From Deuterostichococcus epilithicus (taxonomy: Eukaryota; Chlorophyta; Trebouxiophyceae; Prasiolales; Stichococcaceae), in contig JAVTLE010000008.1 in NCBI GenBank assembly GCA_033439295.1, positions 930,001 to 994,000 of the forward strand: 64,000 nt of DNA, written 5' to 3'. Below are positions 24,612 to 35,700 of the stretch, in pieces; the stretch's first letter is position 1; each line of letters starts with the position of its first letter. The notes under the pieces were generated by a model that made no database searches, had not been told where the DNA came from, and saw only the letters and a list, made by a program, of their open reading frames with translations. The translations under genes were made by a program, and so were the position numbers.

Positions 24612-25006
24612 TCATGCCGCCATGCACCGCTGTCTGTTTGAATCGCCTGACGACCAAATTCGATTGGGGAGTCGAGGCGGGCCTGGGAGCGTGTCCTATT
24701 CTGTGCGGCACAGGTTGGAGGTGTGTATCGACCCGAGAATGCCAAGTAATGCAGCCTGGTGCCGCATGGACTTTGTGACAATTTACCTAGCTGCCCTCCC
24801 TGCTTCCTCAGTGGGCTAAATCGAGCATGGATCCATTTTACAAAATCCACAGATGCAAGCGCTTCGGATTGGATTCTGCGGCCTAGGGGTGACGTTGGAA
24901 ACTGCCGCCGACATTCGCTGCATTCCTGGCACGAGGAGGCACGTTGCACAGCCATCTTGACATCTGGGAATTGTGAGCCAAGCAAACGTTTCATTAGCTT
25001 GCCAGC
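24612..25006. promoter_or_regulatory. Divergent upstream region between the small minus-strand gene and DENR
   Basis: These 395 bases lie between two divergent start codons. No coding exon was identified. Upstream exons of the minus-strand gene could hide here. Confidence 0.4.
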
Positions 25007-26362
25007 ATGGCTGAATCTTCCGGCGAGCCGCCTGCGCCGCTGAAAGTGGAATACTGCCCAGTCACCGGCGTGCCGGCAGAATTCAACGACCTCCTGCCCA
25101 AGTAAGAAGCGCCGCTTGCCGTTGGCACTGCAGCAAAGCAAATCCGATGCATAGGCATATGACGCTGCGTCAGCAGTGGACGCGACAGCTCATGGCCCGC
25201 AATGCATCTCAATCGCAGCGGGACGCATCATGTGCTGGCACAGACGCGGCATTCGGGCCGCGCAGCAACATCGTTGACAATCTGAAGCCTGTAGCGGAGG
25301 CGGTCGACAAAGCAAAGCCACGAGCGAGCAGAGCCTTGCATCTCCTCAGCGCTGCTGATGGCCGGGTGCTGTCGGCGGCCGCAGGGACTGCGAAGAGTAC
25401 AAGCGGTGGAAGGCGGCGCAGGAGGCGCAGGCGTCTGGCGCTGAGGGCGCCGTGGCTGACCTCACGCTGAAGGACAAGCAGGGCAACGAGATCGAAAAGC
25501 AGCTGCCCGGCGGCAAAGTCAAGAAGAAGTCCAAGCCGCAGGTGTGCGGCCGTCCATCTGGCAGTGCGTGGCCTAGCGATGCGTTCTACAGTTGTGCTGC
25601 TGCCGCTGCCTGCCAGCAGACTGGCAGGCGGCATGGTCGACGCAGGCGTACACGTAACTGTGCTTTCAAGCCATGGGAGCTGCTCGGCTGTGCCATGATT
25701 GACAGCAATGTCCACGAGCATGCGTCGTCCCCTCCGCTGCAGGTCATCATCGACAAGAACACGCGGAACAAGCGGAAGTGCGTCACGACGGTGTTCGGCC
25801 TGGACAGCTTTGGCGTCAAGCTGGGAGAGGCGGCCAAGCTGTTTGGCAAGAAGTTCGCCAGCGGCGCGGCGGTGGTCAAGAACCCCTCGGAGAAGGAGCA
25901 GATTGACATCCAGGGCGACTGCATGGACAAGGTGAGTTCAGAGAAGGGGAAAGCGCCGCGGATGGTGCACGCACCCTCAGCTGTTTGTTGCGCACTGTTT
26001 TGCTCACATTTCGGCGAGAGAAAAAGATGCTGCAAGCGCGTCAATTGCGGCAACCTTCGGAAGATGCAAATTGCATAGATGCTGGTGCGACACCGCTGTC
26101 GAGTACAGCGCTGATGGCCTGGTTGTGTTGCTGCAGCTGCCGGAGTTCATCCTGAAGAACTATGCAGCGTCAAAGGGCATCACAAAGGCAGACATCTGGT
26201 ACATAGCAGATAAAAGGTCAGCGCGCATTCCTAGCCAGACTCTGCTTCTTGCTATGCGTGAGTATGCCTTGCCTAAACGATCGTGCTTTCTGTGCGTTTG
26301 TCCACCATTCTCCCCAATTTTGCTGCAGGAAACATCCATTCTATGAGGATGAGGCAGAATGA
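25007..26362 (+). CDS. DENR: Density-regulated protein DENR / Tma22 (SUI1 domain)
   Basis: DENR pairs with MCT-1 to release deacylated tRNA and mRNA from post-termination 40S subunits and to support re-initiation. Five exons were resolved: 25007-25101, 25385-25541, 25743-25931, 26137-26216 and 26329-26362. The ATG at 25007 gives MAESSGEPPAPLKVEYCPVT, followed by GVPAEFNDLLPKDCEEYKRW, the conserved N-terminal cysteine-containing module. A Lys-rich linker (GGKVKKKSKPQ) leads to the SUI1 domain: VIIDKNTRNKRKCVTTVFGL, LGEAAKLFGKKFASGAAVVK and IDIQGDCMDKLPEFIL. The C-terminus is KRKHPFYEDEAE. Length is about 184 residues, normal for the family. The gene lies 1.1 kb past RPS16, another 40S component, and converges on EXO1 with only 219 bp between the two stop codons. 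No TGTAA was found in that gap. Confidence 0.96.
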
Positions 26363-26581
26363 CGACATAGACAAAACTGCGGATTTGGGTGGTCAATGCT
26401 GCCTTCAGAGAGGTGCCGTGAGCAGGGTTATCGACCCAGGCAGCATTTGATCTAGATGTTTCGAGCATGCGAACTCACTGCGGAATAAAAGGACAGATGA
26501 CTAGAAACGCCAGTACAGACACTGTACAACACTGCCTGCCTACTACATCCTGGGTAGGCGAACTACGTCACAGTCACTGTG

Positions 26582-26879
26582 TCACCTCGCCGAGAAGGAC
26601 AGCTCTGCCCGCTTGAAGGCAAACTGCCCAAAGCAGTTGCCGGCTGGATGCGACTTTGCCGGCTTTGCCTTTGGCTGCGACTCTGACTCCCATGAAGTGC
26701 CACTTGCCATTGCTGGCTCCCGGTCATTGCTGTCCAAATCCATGCGCATGGCACAGCTGTTGCCTGCTGCAGCTACGCCGGCCAGCACTGCATCGAGCTC
26801 GGCACGCTCGTGAGCTTCCTGGCCCAGAGACGCAGCGCGGGCGTGGCCCGCCTGGCGCGGGCTGCGTCCCTCAAACATG

Positions 26880-26910
<31 letters not shown>

Positions 26911-29900
26911 TTCCCAGGCTGCTGAAGGCGCCGCTGCTCATCGGCGACTCTGGGACGGCGCGTCGGCTGCCGGACAGGCGCGCCGGTGCCCTGTGAGGCT
27001 GCAGCAGATCTGCACCCTCGCCGCTGCCTCTGCTCAGGCGCACCGCGCGGGGCGAATCTGTCGCTGCAACGGCATTGATGAAGCTGCCTGCTGCACCCAG
27101 GTCCACGTCCGACAGGCTGCCGTGGCGGCGCGGCGGGCTGAGGCTGCCGGCGCCTGCTTCCGGCAGCCTCTGCTCCTCTGTGTCGAGGCAGAGCAGCCCG
27201 GCCGCAAAGCGCTCCTGGTCAGCATCCTGCTCGCCTTGCGGGAGGCCCAGCAGGTCTTCCGCGCCAAGCCGACTCCCGGCATGGCGGTGGTCTGCCAGCC
27301 CCAGCAGCGCTGCTGCACCTTGGTGGCCGCCGCCGCCGCCCCAGTCGTCGGACTCGAGGTCGAGCAGATCTGCTGCGGAGGGGGCGCCGCCAGCGATGTT
27401 GCCGCCGCCTTTGCTGAGTCCCAGCAGGTCTGCTGTAGGCCGGTCCCTGCTGCAGGCGCCGGCGGCGCCGCTGTCGCCGCCATCGCCGCCGCCGCTCCAC
27501 ACCCTCGTGGTGGATGCCAAAGGCGGCGAGGCCGCGCCTTTCGCTGCACCGCTGACCAGGCGTGGCGAGAACATCAGGTCGTCCAGCGGCGCTGGCGACC
27601 GCAGCGGCGCCGCCAGGCAGCGGCTGCCGCTAAATGGCGGCCGCGCTGCCGCCGCCGGGCTCAGGCCCAAGGCCTGGCTCGGGGTGAACGCCTCCACAGG
27701 GTCGCTGCCATCGATGCCTTCGAGGCAAACCGCGCTGCCCAGGCCGTAGATGCTGTGGCGGCGGCGTGTGCTGGGTAGCCGCCGAGCACCGAAGTCATCT
27801 GCTTCCGGCAGCAGCGGCTCCGCTAGTGCGTCTGATGCCAGCAGGTCCAACTCGTCGTCTGACGGGTCACTCATCCAGCTGTCAGAGACCGCGCCACCCA
27901 GCGACAGGCGGCGCCTGCGCCAGGGCGACGTGATGTCACCGCCGCGCCGCTGCTGCCCCCCCGCTGGCGACGGGTCGCTGAAGGACGGCCGGCAGGGGCT
28001 GAGGCCCGGCAGCTGCCACTGCTGCTCGCGTGCCGGCGACTGCGGCTCCATGCCGGCGCCTGCCGCTCCCCGCAGGACCGCTGGCAGGCAGAAGGCCGGG
28101 CTCTCCGGCACGAGGCTGTCTGGGCCGAGACTGGCGCCTGCGGCGCGCCGCTCGGGCAGGTTCGGCGGGCTGCTCAGCTCGCCGAACAGGTCGGCCGACG
28201 CGCCGGCATCCGAGGCCCGAAGACGGGTGCCGGCATCGTCGCGGCGGCTGTCCGGCACAGGGCTGGCTGTCAGCATCGCTGCGGGCTCTGCCTCTGGGTC
28301 ACCCGCTGATGGATGTGCTGCCAACAGCTGGTCACCGCCATGATGGCCGGCCTTTGGCGGCGTGCGGCCCGGCGGTCGCGGCAGCTGCTGTTTGAAGCGC
28401 TCGATGATGGCTCGTGCGGCCACCGCCGCCTCCGCCTGCTGTGCCGCACGGCCAGGCGTGCCGCCTTTGCCGGGCGTGCGGCCGGCGGTGTTGGCGGCAC
28501 CGGCGGCGGCGGCCATTGGCGGCCGGGCCGCTTTACTTGGCGTGTGCTTGCTGCGCTTCAGGCTGTCCAGGGCTTGACTGGCTTCCAGTGCATACTCCCG
28601 CATGTGGCTCAGGTCTCCAAAGCCAGAGCCCGGCTCCAACGCAGCTTCGCCGCCGCCAGCGTCGGCCGCCGCAGCTGCTGCGGCAGTCGCCGCCGCGTCG
28701 CCGCGCCCTGGCTGCCTGGCCGCCACACGGGCGGCGCCATGCTGTGCGGGCGTGATGACGCCGCTCTCGCGGCCATTGCGCGGCGGCAGCGGCAGCTCCT
28801 GCAGCACACGCCCGCAAGCTCCGGCGCTGCTGGCCGCCGGAGCATCTGTCGGCTGCCGGCAGGCGCGCTTGGGCGGCCGTCCGACGTCGGCCGCGGCGGN
28901 AGGGGCTGGCTTCCGCACGCNGCGTTTCGGCGTGGGCCCAGGCCGCGGCCGCGCTGCCAGCGGGTGCGCCCGCGGGGGGCTGACCTCCTCACCNTCGTCC
29001 TCCAGCTGCTGCGCCGTCGGATGCGCCGCCGGCGGCCGGACGGCGGCGCCGATGCCTCGAGCGGCGCAATCGCCGCGCCGCAGCATGTCGTCCAGGCGGC
29101 GCTGGCCGCCGGGCGGCNGCACCAGCGGCGCCCGCTCGGAGCGCGCGTCCGGCGGCGCCAGGCCGCGCTGCCCGTAGCGCCGGATGTCGCCTGGTGGGAT
29201 GGGGCGATGAACTCTCAGCCTCTTGTTGCAAACTTTGCACAAGGTGCATGGAGGTGCTACGGAGGAGCCCCGGAACTGCATTGCTGCAGAGACAGCACTT
29301 TTGAGAAGAGTTCATGTGCAGAAGGCTGAACAGCAGGGCGCCTCTCGCCCTGGACACACCTGGACGCGAGGCGCCTGCAGGCGCCTCCACCGCGGAGCTC
29401 TCGGGTTGCGACTGGCAGCCCTCCGAGTGCGTGGCCGCCACCGCGGCTGGTGGCTCCGTCGCCCTCAGCAGCCCGCCTGCACATTGTGTGTCAGGAGAAG
29501 TTCGTCGGCTGCTTTGGACTGGCCGAAGCCGTTGCGAGCAAGCCCAACATCAAGCGACTGTTGCTTGCACTTGGTGCTGATGGCCTGCAGACGGAAGGAA
29601 TTGCGCACTTCACAGGCACTAGGTGCTTGGCAGCAACATTCACATTTCTGCACATTCGAATCATTTCTGCACATTCGAATCATTTCTGCACATTCGAATC
29701 ATTTCTGCACACCTGAGCCCGGCCCGGCGAGACCAGGAGGCCGGAAGGCGCACTTGGCCTGCTGCGACACCCGGGCGTGCGGCAGGAAGTAGTCCAGGAT
29801 GCCGCCTTGCGAGGGTCCCGCCTCGGCTCCGCCTGCATCCCACCACCGACTGCATGTGACGACCATGCGCGTCGTAGCACTGTCAAGGAGCTTTCGTGGC

Positions 29901-32139
29901 AGAGGCGCCATCTTGTGAACCATCAAAGGTTCGCCACAGGCACAGCAGCTGTCTGGGTAGAGACCGAGCCTGCTACGGCGTGCGGAGGGTGGTGCCCACC
30001 TGATGGCCCTGCAGGGCTGGACATCCCTGCCAGCTGGGCGGCCGCCGGCTGGTACGGCTGCAGGGTTATGGGGTCGAGGTCGCCTGCACGTCGCAGCCAT
30101 AATCGCATTTCGTATTGGCCAATCCTGGTCGTCAGCGCAGTTCTCAAGCACACAAATGCCGAAATGCCAGGTGTGTGCGCAGATCGCCCTTCCGCCAAGC
30201 GACTGCACATTGATGCCACACGCTGCGCCGGGACCTCCCTTCACTGAGCTGCATGCATCGGACAGGGGTGAGGGCCTGCACAGCGCACCCGCGGCGATCT
30301 TGCGGGCCACGCCGTCGGGCAGCGGCGGCCCCAGGAAGTCNAGCACCCCGTCGCCGGGCGCGACTGCTGCGGGCACCGCCGCCGTCGCCGCGAGGCCGCC
30401 CTCCGGCAGGGGGCGCAGGTGCACCAGGCGGCGGGCGGCGGGGCAGAACACGCGCTGGTGGCGGAACGTCCAGATGGCTCGCTGCACGTCCTCCTCGTAG
30501 GTGCGCGGCACCGAACAGCTGAAGCGCAGGCTCTTGGACACCTGGCGGCGGGCATGCATGCACGGTCGTCAGGCGGAATAGCCCTGACCTGCGGCTGCTG
30601 CCACGACAGCTGCACCTCGCTGTGCGTGAGCGTGGATGCGACTTACATGCTGCAAGGACACTCTCGCGATAGATGCGATGCAGATGCAAGTTGCGCACCC
30701 GAACGAAGGAGCGCAGGCGGCGCATGTGCTGGTGTGCCTTCTTCATGCCGATGCCCGGCAGCGCCTTGACGAAGTCGCAGCCCGCCATGATGCACATCTG
30801 CAGGCACACCGAAATCCGGGCACGATCAAACGAGGTGCGCGAGCCCACGATGATGCGGCGCGGCGGAAAGGCTGGCAGGCACCCACCGTGAGGTGACGCA
30901 TGAGAGGGTCAAGAGCACCTGCATAGGTGCACAGCAGCGCAGTCGCACAGTTGGCGCGCCTACCTCCAGGAACATCTGAGGTGTGAAGCCGACGAAGTTG
31001 AGCTCCCTGTTGATGTTCAAGTCCTCCAGCGCGATCTCCTGGCACTCGCCCGACCGGTCCATCTTGAACAGCACCTGAGCGCAGCGGCAACATCAGGGTT
31101 TTGATGGACGTCTTAGCGCTGCCAAGACCCCAGCTGCCCTGCAGTCACATGCAGCTTCTGGTTCCTGGGGCTTCATTGCTCAGAGGGATGCCCAGATTCT
31201 CAGTTAATCCATGGCTCGAGCTGATCGATTTGCCCGGAGCAGCAGCAGTCTGACTGCCCACCCTGGGGCAGCCGTACGCCAGCAAATCAGAGTCCTCTGT
31301 GATGACGGCGTCCACATCGCCGCTGAGCGCCAGGTACGCCATCTGGGCATCGGCCTCGTACGGCGCCACGATGAACTCGACGCCCTCCCGGGCCAGGGCC
31401 TGCAATGAAATGTGAAGGTTGATGGCGGCATGGCATCCGTCATGCTGCACGCCAGGGGCGTCGCAAGGGCAGCGTGCGTAATTGGTCCTCACGCTGACAC
31501 GAGTCTGCACCTCGATGAAGCGCTTCGCGGTGGCCGGCGATATATCGACGGCCTTCTGGAAGCAGTCATTCGCGGCGGCTGCGTTGCCGGCCCGCAGGTG
31601 TGCGGCTGCCCGGTCCAGGTGCTCCTTGCGGGACCTGTCCATATTTCGATGGATTGATCCGTTCAGAAGGCCCGATAACATGAAATGAGCGCTGGTATGG
31701 ATTGGAAATTGTTGGAAGAGCATTCTAGAGCGAGACACTGACCTGGCTCGGGAGGCCTCCTCCAGCGCCTTCATCGGCAGCCTGCCGCCGTCAAACACCA
31801 CCACTGGCACGACGCCGCAGCTGCGCAGCAGCCGCACCCGGTCCATGCAGTACGTGATGTACCTGCGGAACCAGTCTCCAGGCATCATGCTCGTCCGCAA
31901 GATCGTGCCCGTCTCTAAAGCAGCTGCACGTCAGCGGACTGCCGTTGCGGCGCAAACTAGGCCACTCCATCGGCTCACTTGTCGGTGGGCGTGCCCTGGC
32001 ACAGCTCTCTGCTGCATGAGTACGCGCCCTTGTGCAGCCAGCTGTAGGCATCGATGGCGACCCGGCGCCCCGAGTACTTGCTGACGTGAATTGCTGAGGT
32101 GATGCTCTTGAGGCACGGCAGCAGCCCCTGAACCCCCAT
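26582..32139 (-). CDS. EXO1: Exonuclease 1 (Rad2/XPG family) with long low-complexity C-terminal tail
   Basis: EXO1 is a 5'-3' exonuclease and flap nuclease of mismatch repair and double-strand-break resection. About 10 exons start at the ATG at 32139 ([19 protein letters not shown]). The metal-binding residues are visible: [12 protein letters not shown] (exon 1), VVVFDG (about 31800), [13 protein letters not shown] (about 31355), [11 protein letters not shown] (about 31295) and [19 protein letters not shown] (about 30790-30735). Next come [12 protein letters not shown] (about 30475), DPITLQPYQ (about 30070) and [20 protein letters not shown] (about 29790), which resembles plant EXO1. The last exon (about 29210-26582) adds roughly 870 residues rich in Gly, Ala, Pro, Ser and Arg. 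It includes a repeated LLGL motif and a poly-Gly run, and ends [17 protein letters not shown]. The usual family total is about 700-850 residues, so this tail is long. Five ambiguous bases (n) lie in coding exons. Confidence 0.92.
26881..26910. repeat. (CGC)10 trinucleotide run in the EXO1 tail
   Basis: Ten perfect CGC units on the plus strand encode a poly-Gly run on the minus strand in the EXO1 C-terminal region (SLGSGGGG... then DMFEGR). It is a likely length-variable microsatellite. Confidence 0.9.
27170..27445 (-). repeat. Five-copy LLGL/LLDLE peptide motif array in the EXO1 tail
   Basis: Read on the minus strand, the EXO1 tail carries [45 protein letters not shown] and [12 protein letters not shown]. 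They are spaced about 18-25 residues apart, each preceded by small or acidic residues. LLDLE resembles a clathrin box (LLpL-acidic), but a nuclear protein-binding role is just as possible. Confidence 0.7.
29651..29707. repeat. Three-copy 19-bp tandem repeat in an EXO1 intron
   Basis: Three consecutive copies of cacattcgaatcatttctg are followed by a partial copy, and a truncated copy (cacatttctg) stands just before them. They lie in an intron of EXO1, just 3' (minus strand) of the exon encoding [10 protein letters not shown]. Confidence 0.9.
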
Positions 32140-32732
32140 CCGGGCGGCACGAGGTGGTTCTGCAGGTCATTTCCGTATCACAAGCATGGTCAACGCATGC
32201 TGTCGAGCCTTATTCAGCCCAGCTGTTGCACAACGTTTTGAAACTTGAACTTGATTCCCAAACACGAGCCTGGTCCGCTGCGCTGTCTGCTGGTGCTGCA
32301 AGTCAGTGCAAATTGTAGCATGTTGAAGGATCTGGAGGTTCACGCTGGCTCGGCTGCGCATGTGCGCGAACAGTGCGGTGCCGCAGAAGGCTGGCAGAGG
32401 CGTGTGTGTAGACAAAGGTTTCGGAAGGCAAGGCCCCCGTTGTGGTTGCCCTGATTGTTGCCCGCGTTACTGATCTCAGGTTCCTCGCAACTCCAAAGGA
32501 TCAGACCGAAGGAAGAGGAAGCAAGAGAGGCAGAGGAACTGTGACACGCGACCTTGTCGAATGTTGATGTTCGGAACATCTGAGACTGGTATAACGAACT
32601 GCATCGACCGGCCTGCGTCACATAGGGATCTTGTCAGACACCCGTGTCGCACCTGACCATTCCGCTCGCAAGCAGCAAGGCCCCCGATCTTCCAGTATAC
32701 TCTGCCACAGTTTAACCAGTTTCAGCGGTTCG
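32140..32732. promoter_or_regulatory. Divergent upstream region between EXO1 (-) and sucrose synthase (+)
   Basis: This 593-bp stretch lies between the EXO1 ATG (32139) and the proposed sucrose synthase ATG (32733). No coding exon was recognised. It must hold both promoters if the 32733 start is right. Confidence 0.5.
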
Positions 32733-35700
32733 ATGCGTTCCGGCGCTGAGCTTCTGTCACATGGCGGTGAGGCCATCGAAAACTCGACCTGTGCACTGTC
32801 GGAGGCTCCTGTCGAGACCTTGTTTCCCGCTGAACCCTCCGAAAAAGTTATCTCGAGTATCTTGATGCCCCCTCACCCACCTTGAAGGTCTGTCTGCAAC
32901 CTCAAACGTCGCCATGTTGCCCTGAGCGCTTGGCTGCGGCGCGCCACTCCGGCGCGCCACTCTTCGGACTCATGGGGCCCCTCGACATCTTGAAACGCCA
33001 TAGTGATAGCTGAAGCAAGCAATCGCCTCACCACCCACGTGCAAGCTAGTTGCGCACGCACCTGATTGCAAGTGCGCCTGTGCTTTGCAGCCGAGGCGGA
33101 GGACCCGAGTTTCCTGGCCACCCGCCGACGCAGCAGCCTGCTGGCCGCACCGCGAGTCGAGTACGCGCCGTTCATAGAAGCCGCGCAGAAGGCACTCGCC
33201 GACAACAAGAACGAGTACCTGGCGCTGTTCAAGCGGTATGGCATCTGCGAGCTTGCATGCCCAGTCCGCCTGCTACTGCGGCGAGGCCCAAGTGTCACGC
33301 TTTCGCGTCCATGATCGCCCTGCCAATCAACTGCAGATTGGCACGCACCTCATGAGGATTGGCATGAATGGATTGTGAGAAGTAACGAGTGGGTCGCTGA
33401 CAGCACAGTGCAGCCCGCAGGCTGACGGAGGACGGGAAGGGGATCGTGCTCCCACACAAGGCCAAGGATGAGCTGAAGAAGATCGCTGACGAGGCTGGTG
33501 AACCAGGCGACCAGCTGCTGACCAGTGACCTGGCCAAGCTCATCGGGACCACCCAGGAGATTGTGTCCATCCCGCCGCTCGTGGCCTTCAGCTTCCGCCC
33601 AGACATCGGCGTGGCATGGTGGGCAAGCCCTGCCCACCACTCTTCACTACTTGGTTCAATGACGGGTCGGAGCACTGATGGTGCTCGTTTCAGCTGCATG
33701 CCGCTCGACGCTGTTGACGAAGTGACGCATCGACCATTGTCCGCTGTCACAAAATTATAACTGTTGGGGTGTAGGTACTTGCGGGTGAGTGCGGAGGACC
33801 TGACGGCAGAAGCGCTGACTGTAAGCGGTTACCTACAATTCGAGGAGCGACTGGACGAGACATCAACGGTAGGGTTCGTATGTGTGCATGACTTCTTTCA
33901 GCATTCTGTACCATACTTCGGGTTTTCGGGCTGCAACTCCAACCTTGTCAGTATCCATTCAAGTGCTCAGGCCTGCATGCTGCAGGACCCCTGGACTCTG
34001 GAGATTGACCTGGCACCCTTCAACGACGCCTTCCCGAAGATCCAAAGGTGTCTCTACCGCGAATGCATGTGGAGTCTGACCCAGTCTGCAGCGGACAGTA
34101 TGCCAGCACCATATGCACAGCTGCCACCTGATCTACTGACTGCAACTGATGAGCAACAGCCAGCGAGCAGCCCCCTAGCGTGTTCGACCATCCTGTACCT
34201 GGGGAATGGCAGCAGCTTGCATTGATGCTGCAAACTCCGTGCCCGCCATGTGCAGGACACAGAACATCGGCGAGGGCGCCACTTTCCTCAACCGCGTGCT
34301 CAGCGCCAAGATGTTCCAGCACACCGAGACGGGCGCCGGCATGCTTGCGGAGTTCCTGGCGAGTTACTTGCAAGTGTATGTATTTGCTTCCGTTGAGTTA
34401 GAAGTCAAACAAAGTCTCGAGCGGCAACAGTAAGCTCTGATTGCTTTGAGAACCCATGAGCTAGTGTAGAAAAACACAACTTGACTTCAATACCCTTTGC
34501 AGGCGTCGCTGAACCACAAGGGCGAGAGCCTCATGGCCAGCGATGCGCTGTCCACCATCACTGCGCTGCACCGTGCGGTCAAGCGCGCCGACGAGCTGCT
34601 TGACGGTCAGGATGACGCGGTGCGAGAGCACATCTTAGCGCTGTTGACAATGACCGGTAATCCCCAGTTGGCGCAAGCAGGCAAGAAGAAAAGGTGCGGA
34701 TGTCTGGTCAACGCAGCTATATCAGCAGCGCTGAGATGTTCACGGGCAGAATGTCCTAGGTATTGGAATTCACCCTGACGGGAGGTCTCCATCACCGAAG
34801 AGGGCCGTGAAAGCGTCGCAATTCTCTGGCTTGTCGTGCAGGTGCCCTGGAAGCTGGTGGCCGGGCAGCTGAAGCAGCTGGGCTTCGAGCCGGGGTGGGG
34901 CAAGAATGTGGGGATCATCCGGGAGACCATGCACCTGCTGCTGGACATCCTCGAGGTGCACGGCCACATCTGCCACACATTATTTGCTTGTTGAAGACTG
35001 TGCCATTTCGATGAATGTTCCTGACAGGACCCAACAGCATGCACACGGGTGGCTCCACCACAGTGCAGCTTGATCTGAGGAACCGTCTCGGGAACATGTG
35101 CAGGCGCCAGATGCAGAGACGATTGGCGCCTTCCTCGGTCGGCTGCCCATGATCTTCTCCGTGGCCATCCTGTCGCCGCACGGCTTCTTCGGCCAGTCGG
35201 GTGTGGTTTCTCGTGCACTGGCGGCGTATGCAGGGTCTCGGTGAACAGGCATGGCTCAGAGCAAATGTTCGATCCATGCAAACAATTTGTGTGCTCAGGC
35301 TGTATCAGCTTTAGTTGGTGATTTGACGGTCGCATTGAGCCCTCCAGCCCACGCGCTGAGCTCATGCTCCGTGTTGCAGCGGGTGACCACTCCGCACGCA
35401 ATTGAGATGTCGCACCTGTACTCGTGTAACAGGCGTGCTTGGCAAGCCGGACACCGGCGGCCAGATTGTGTACATCCTGGACCAGGTGCGCGCGATGGAG
35501 ACCGAGATGCTGCGCCGCATCGGGGAGGCGGGCCTAGACATTGAGCCAGGTGTGTATAGACGTCAGAAACATAATGCCACTGCAGTGTTGCGCACTCGTT
35601 CAAGTCTCGTCTGTGAGTTCAACACAGACAACACAGGCCTCTTTGTCGTCAGCCTGTCAGGGGATGGGGAGTGGTCCATGCAATCTGATGCCCTTCTCTG

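Noticed and set aside
24518-25141. Minus-strand open frame of about 207 codons over the DENR start
   Set aside because: It overlaps the first DENR exon in antisense and has no recognisable domain; DENR is certain.
28313-29329. Long plus-strand open frame (about 338 codons), and a similar one at 26810-27778
   Set aside because: Both are antisense shadows of the EXO1 last exon. They are Arg/Ala/Gly-rich with no domain, while the minus-strand frame continues a well-supported gene.
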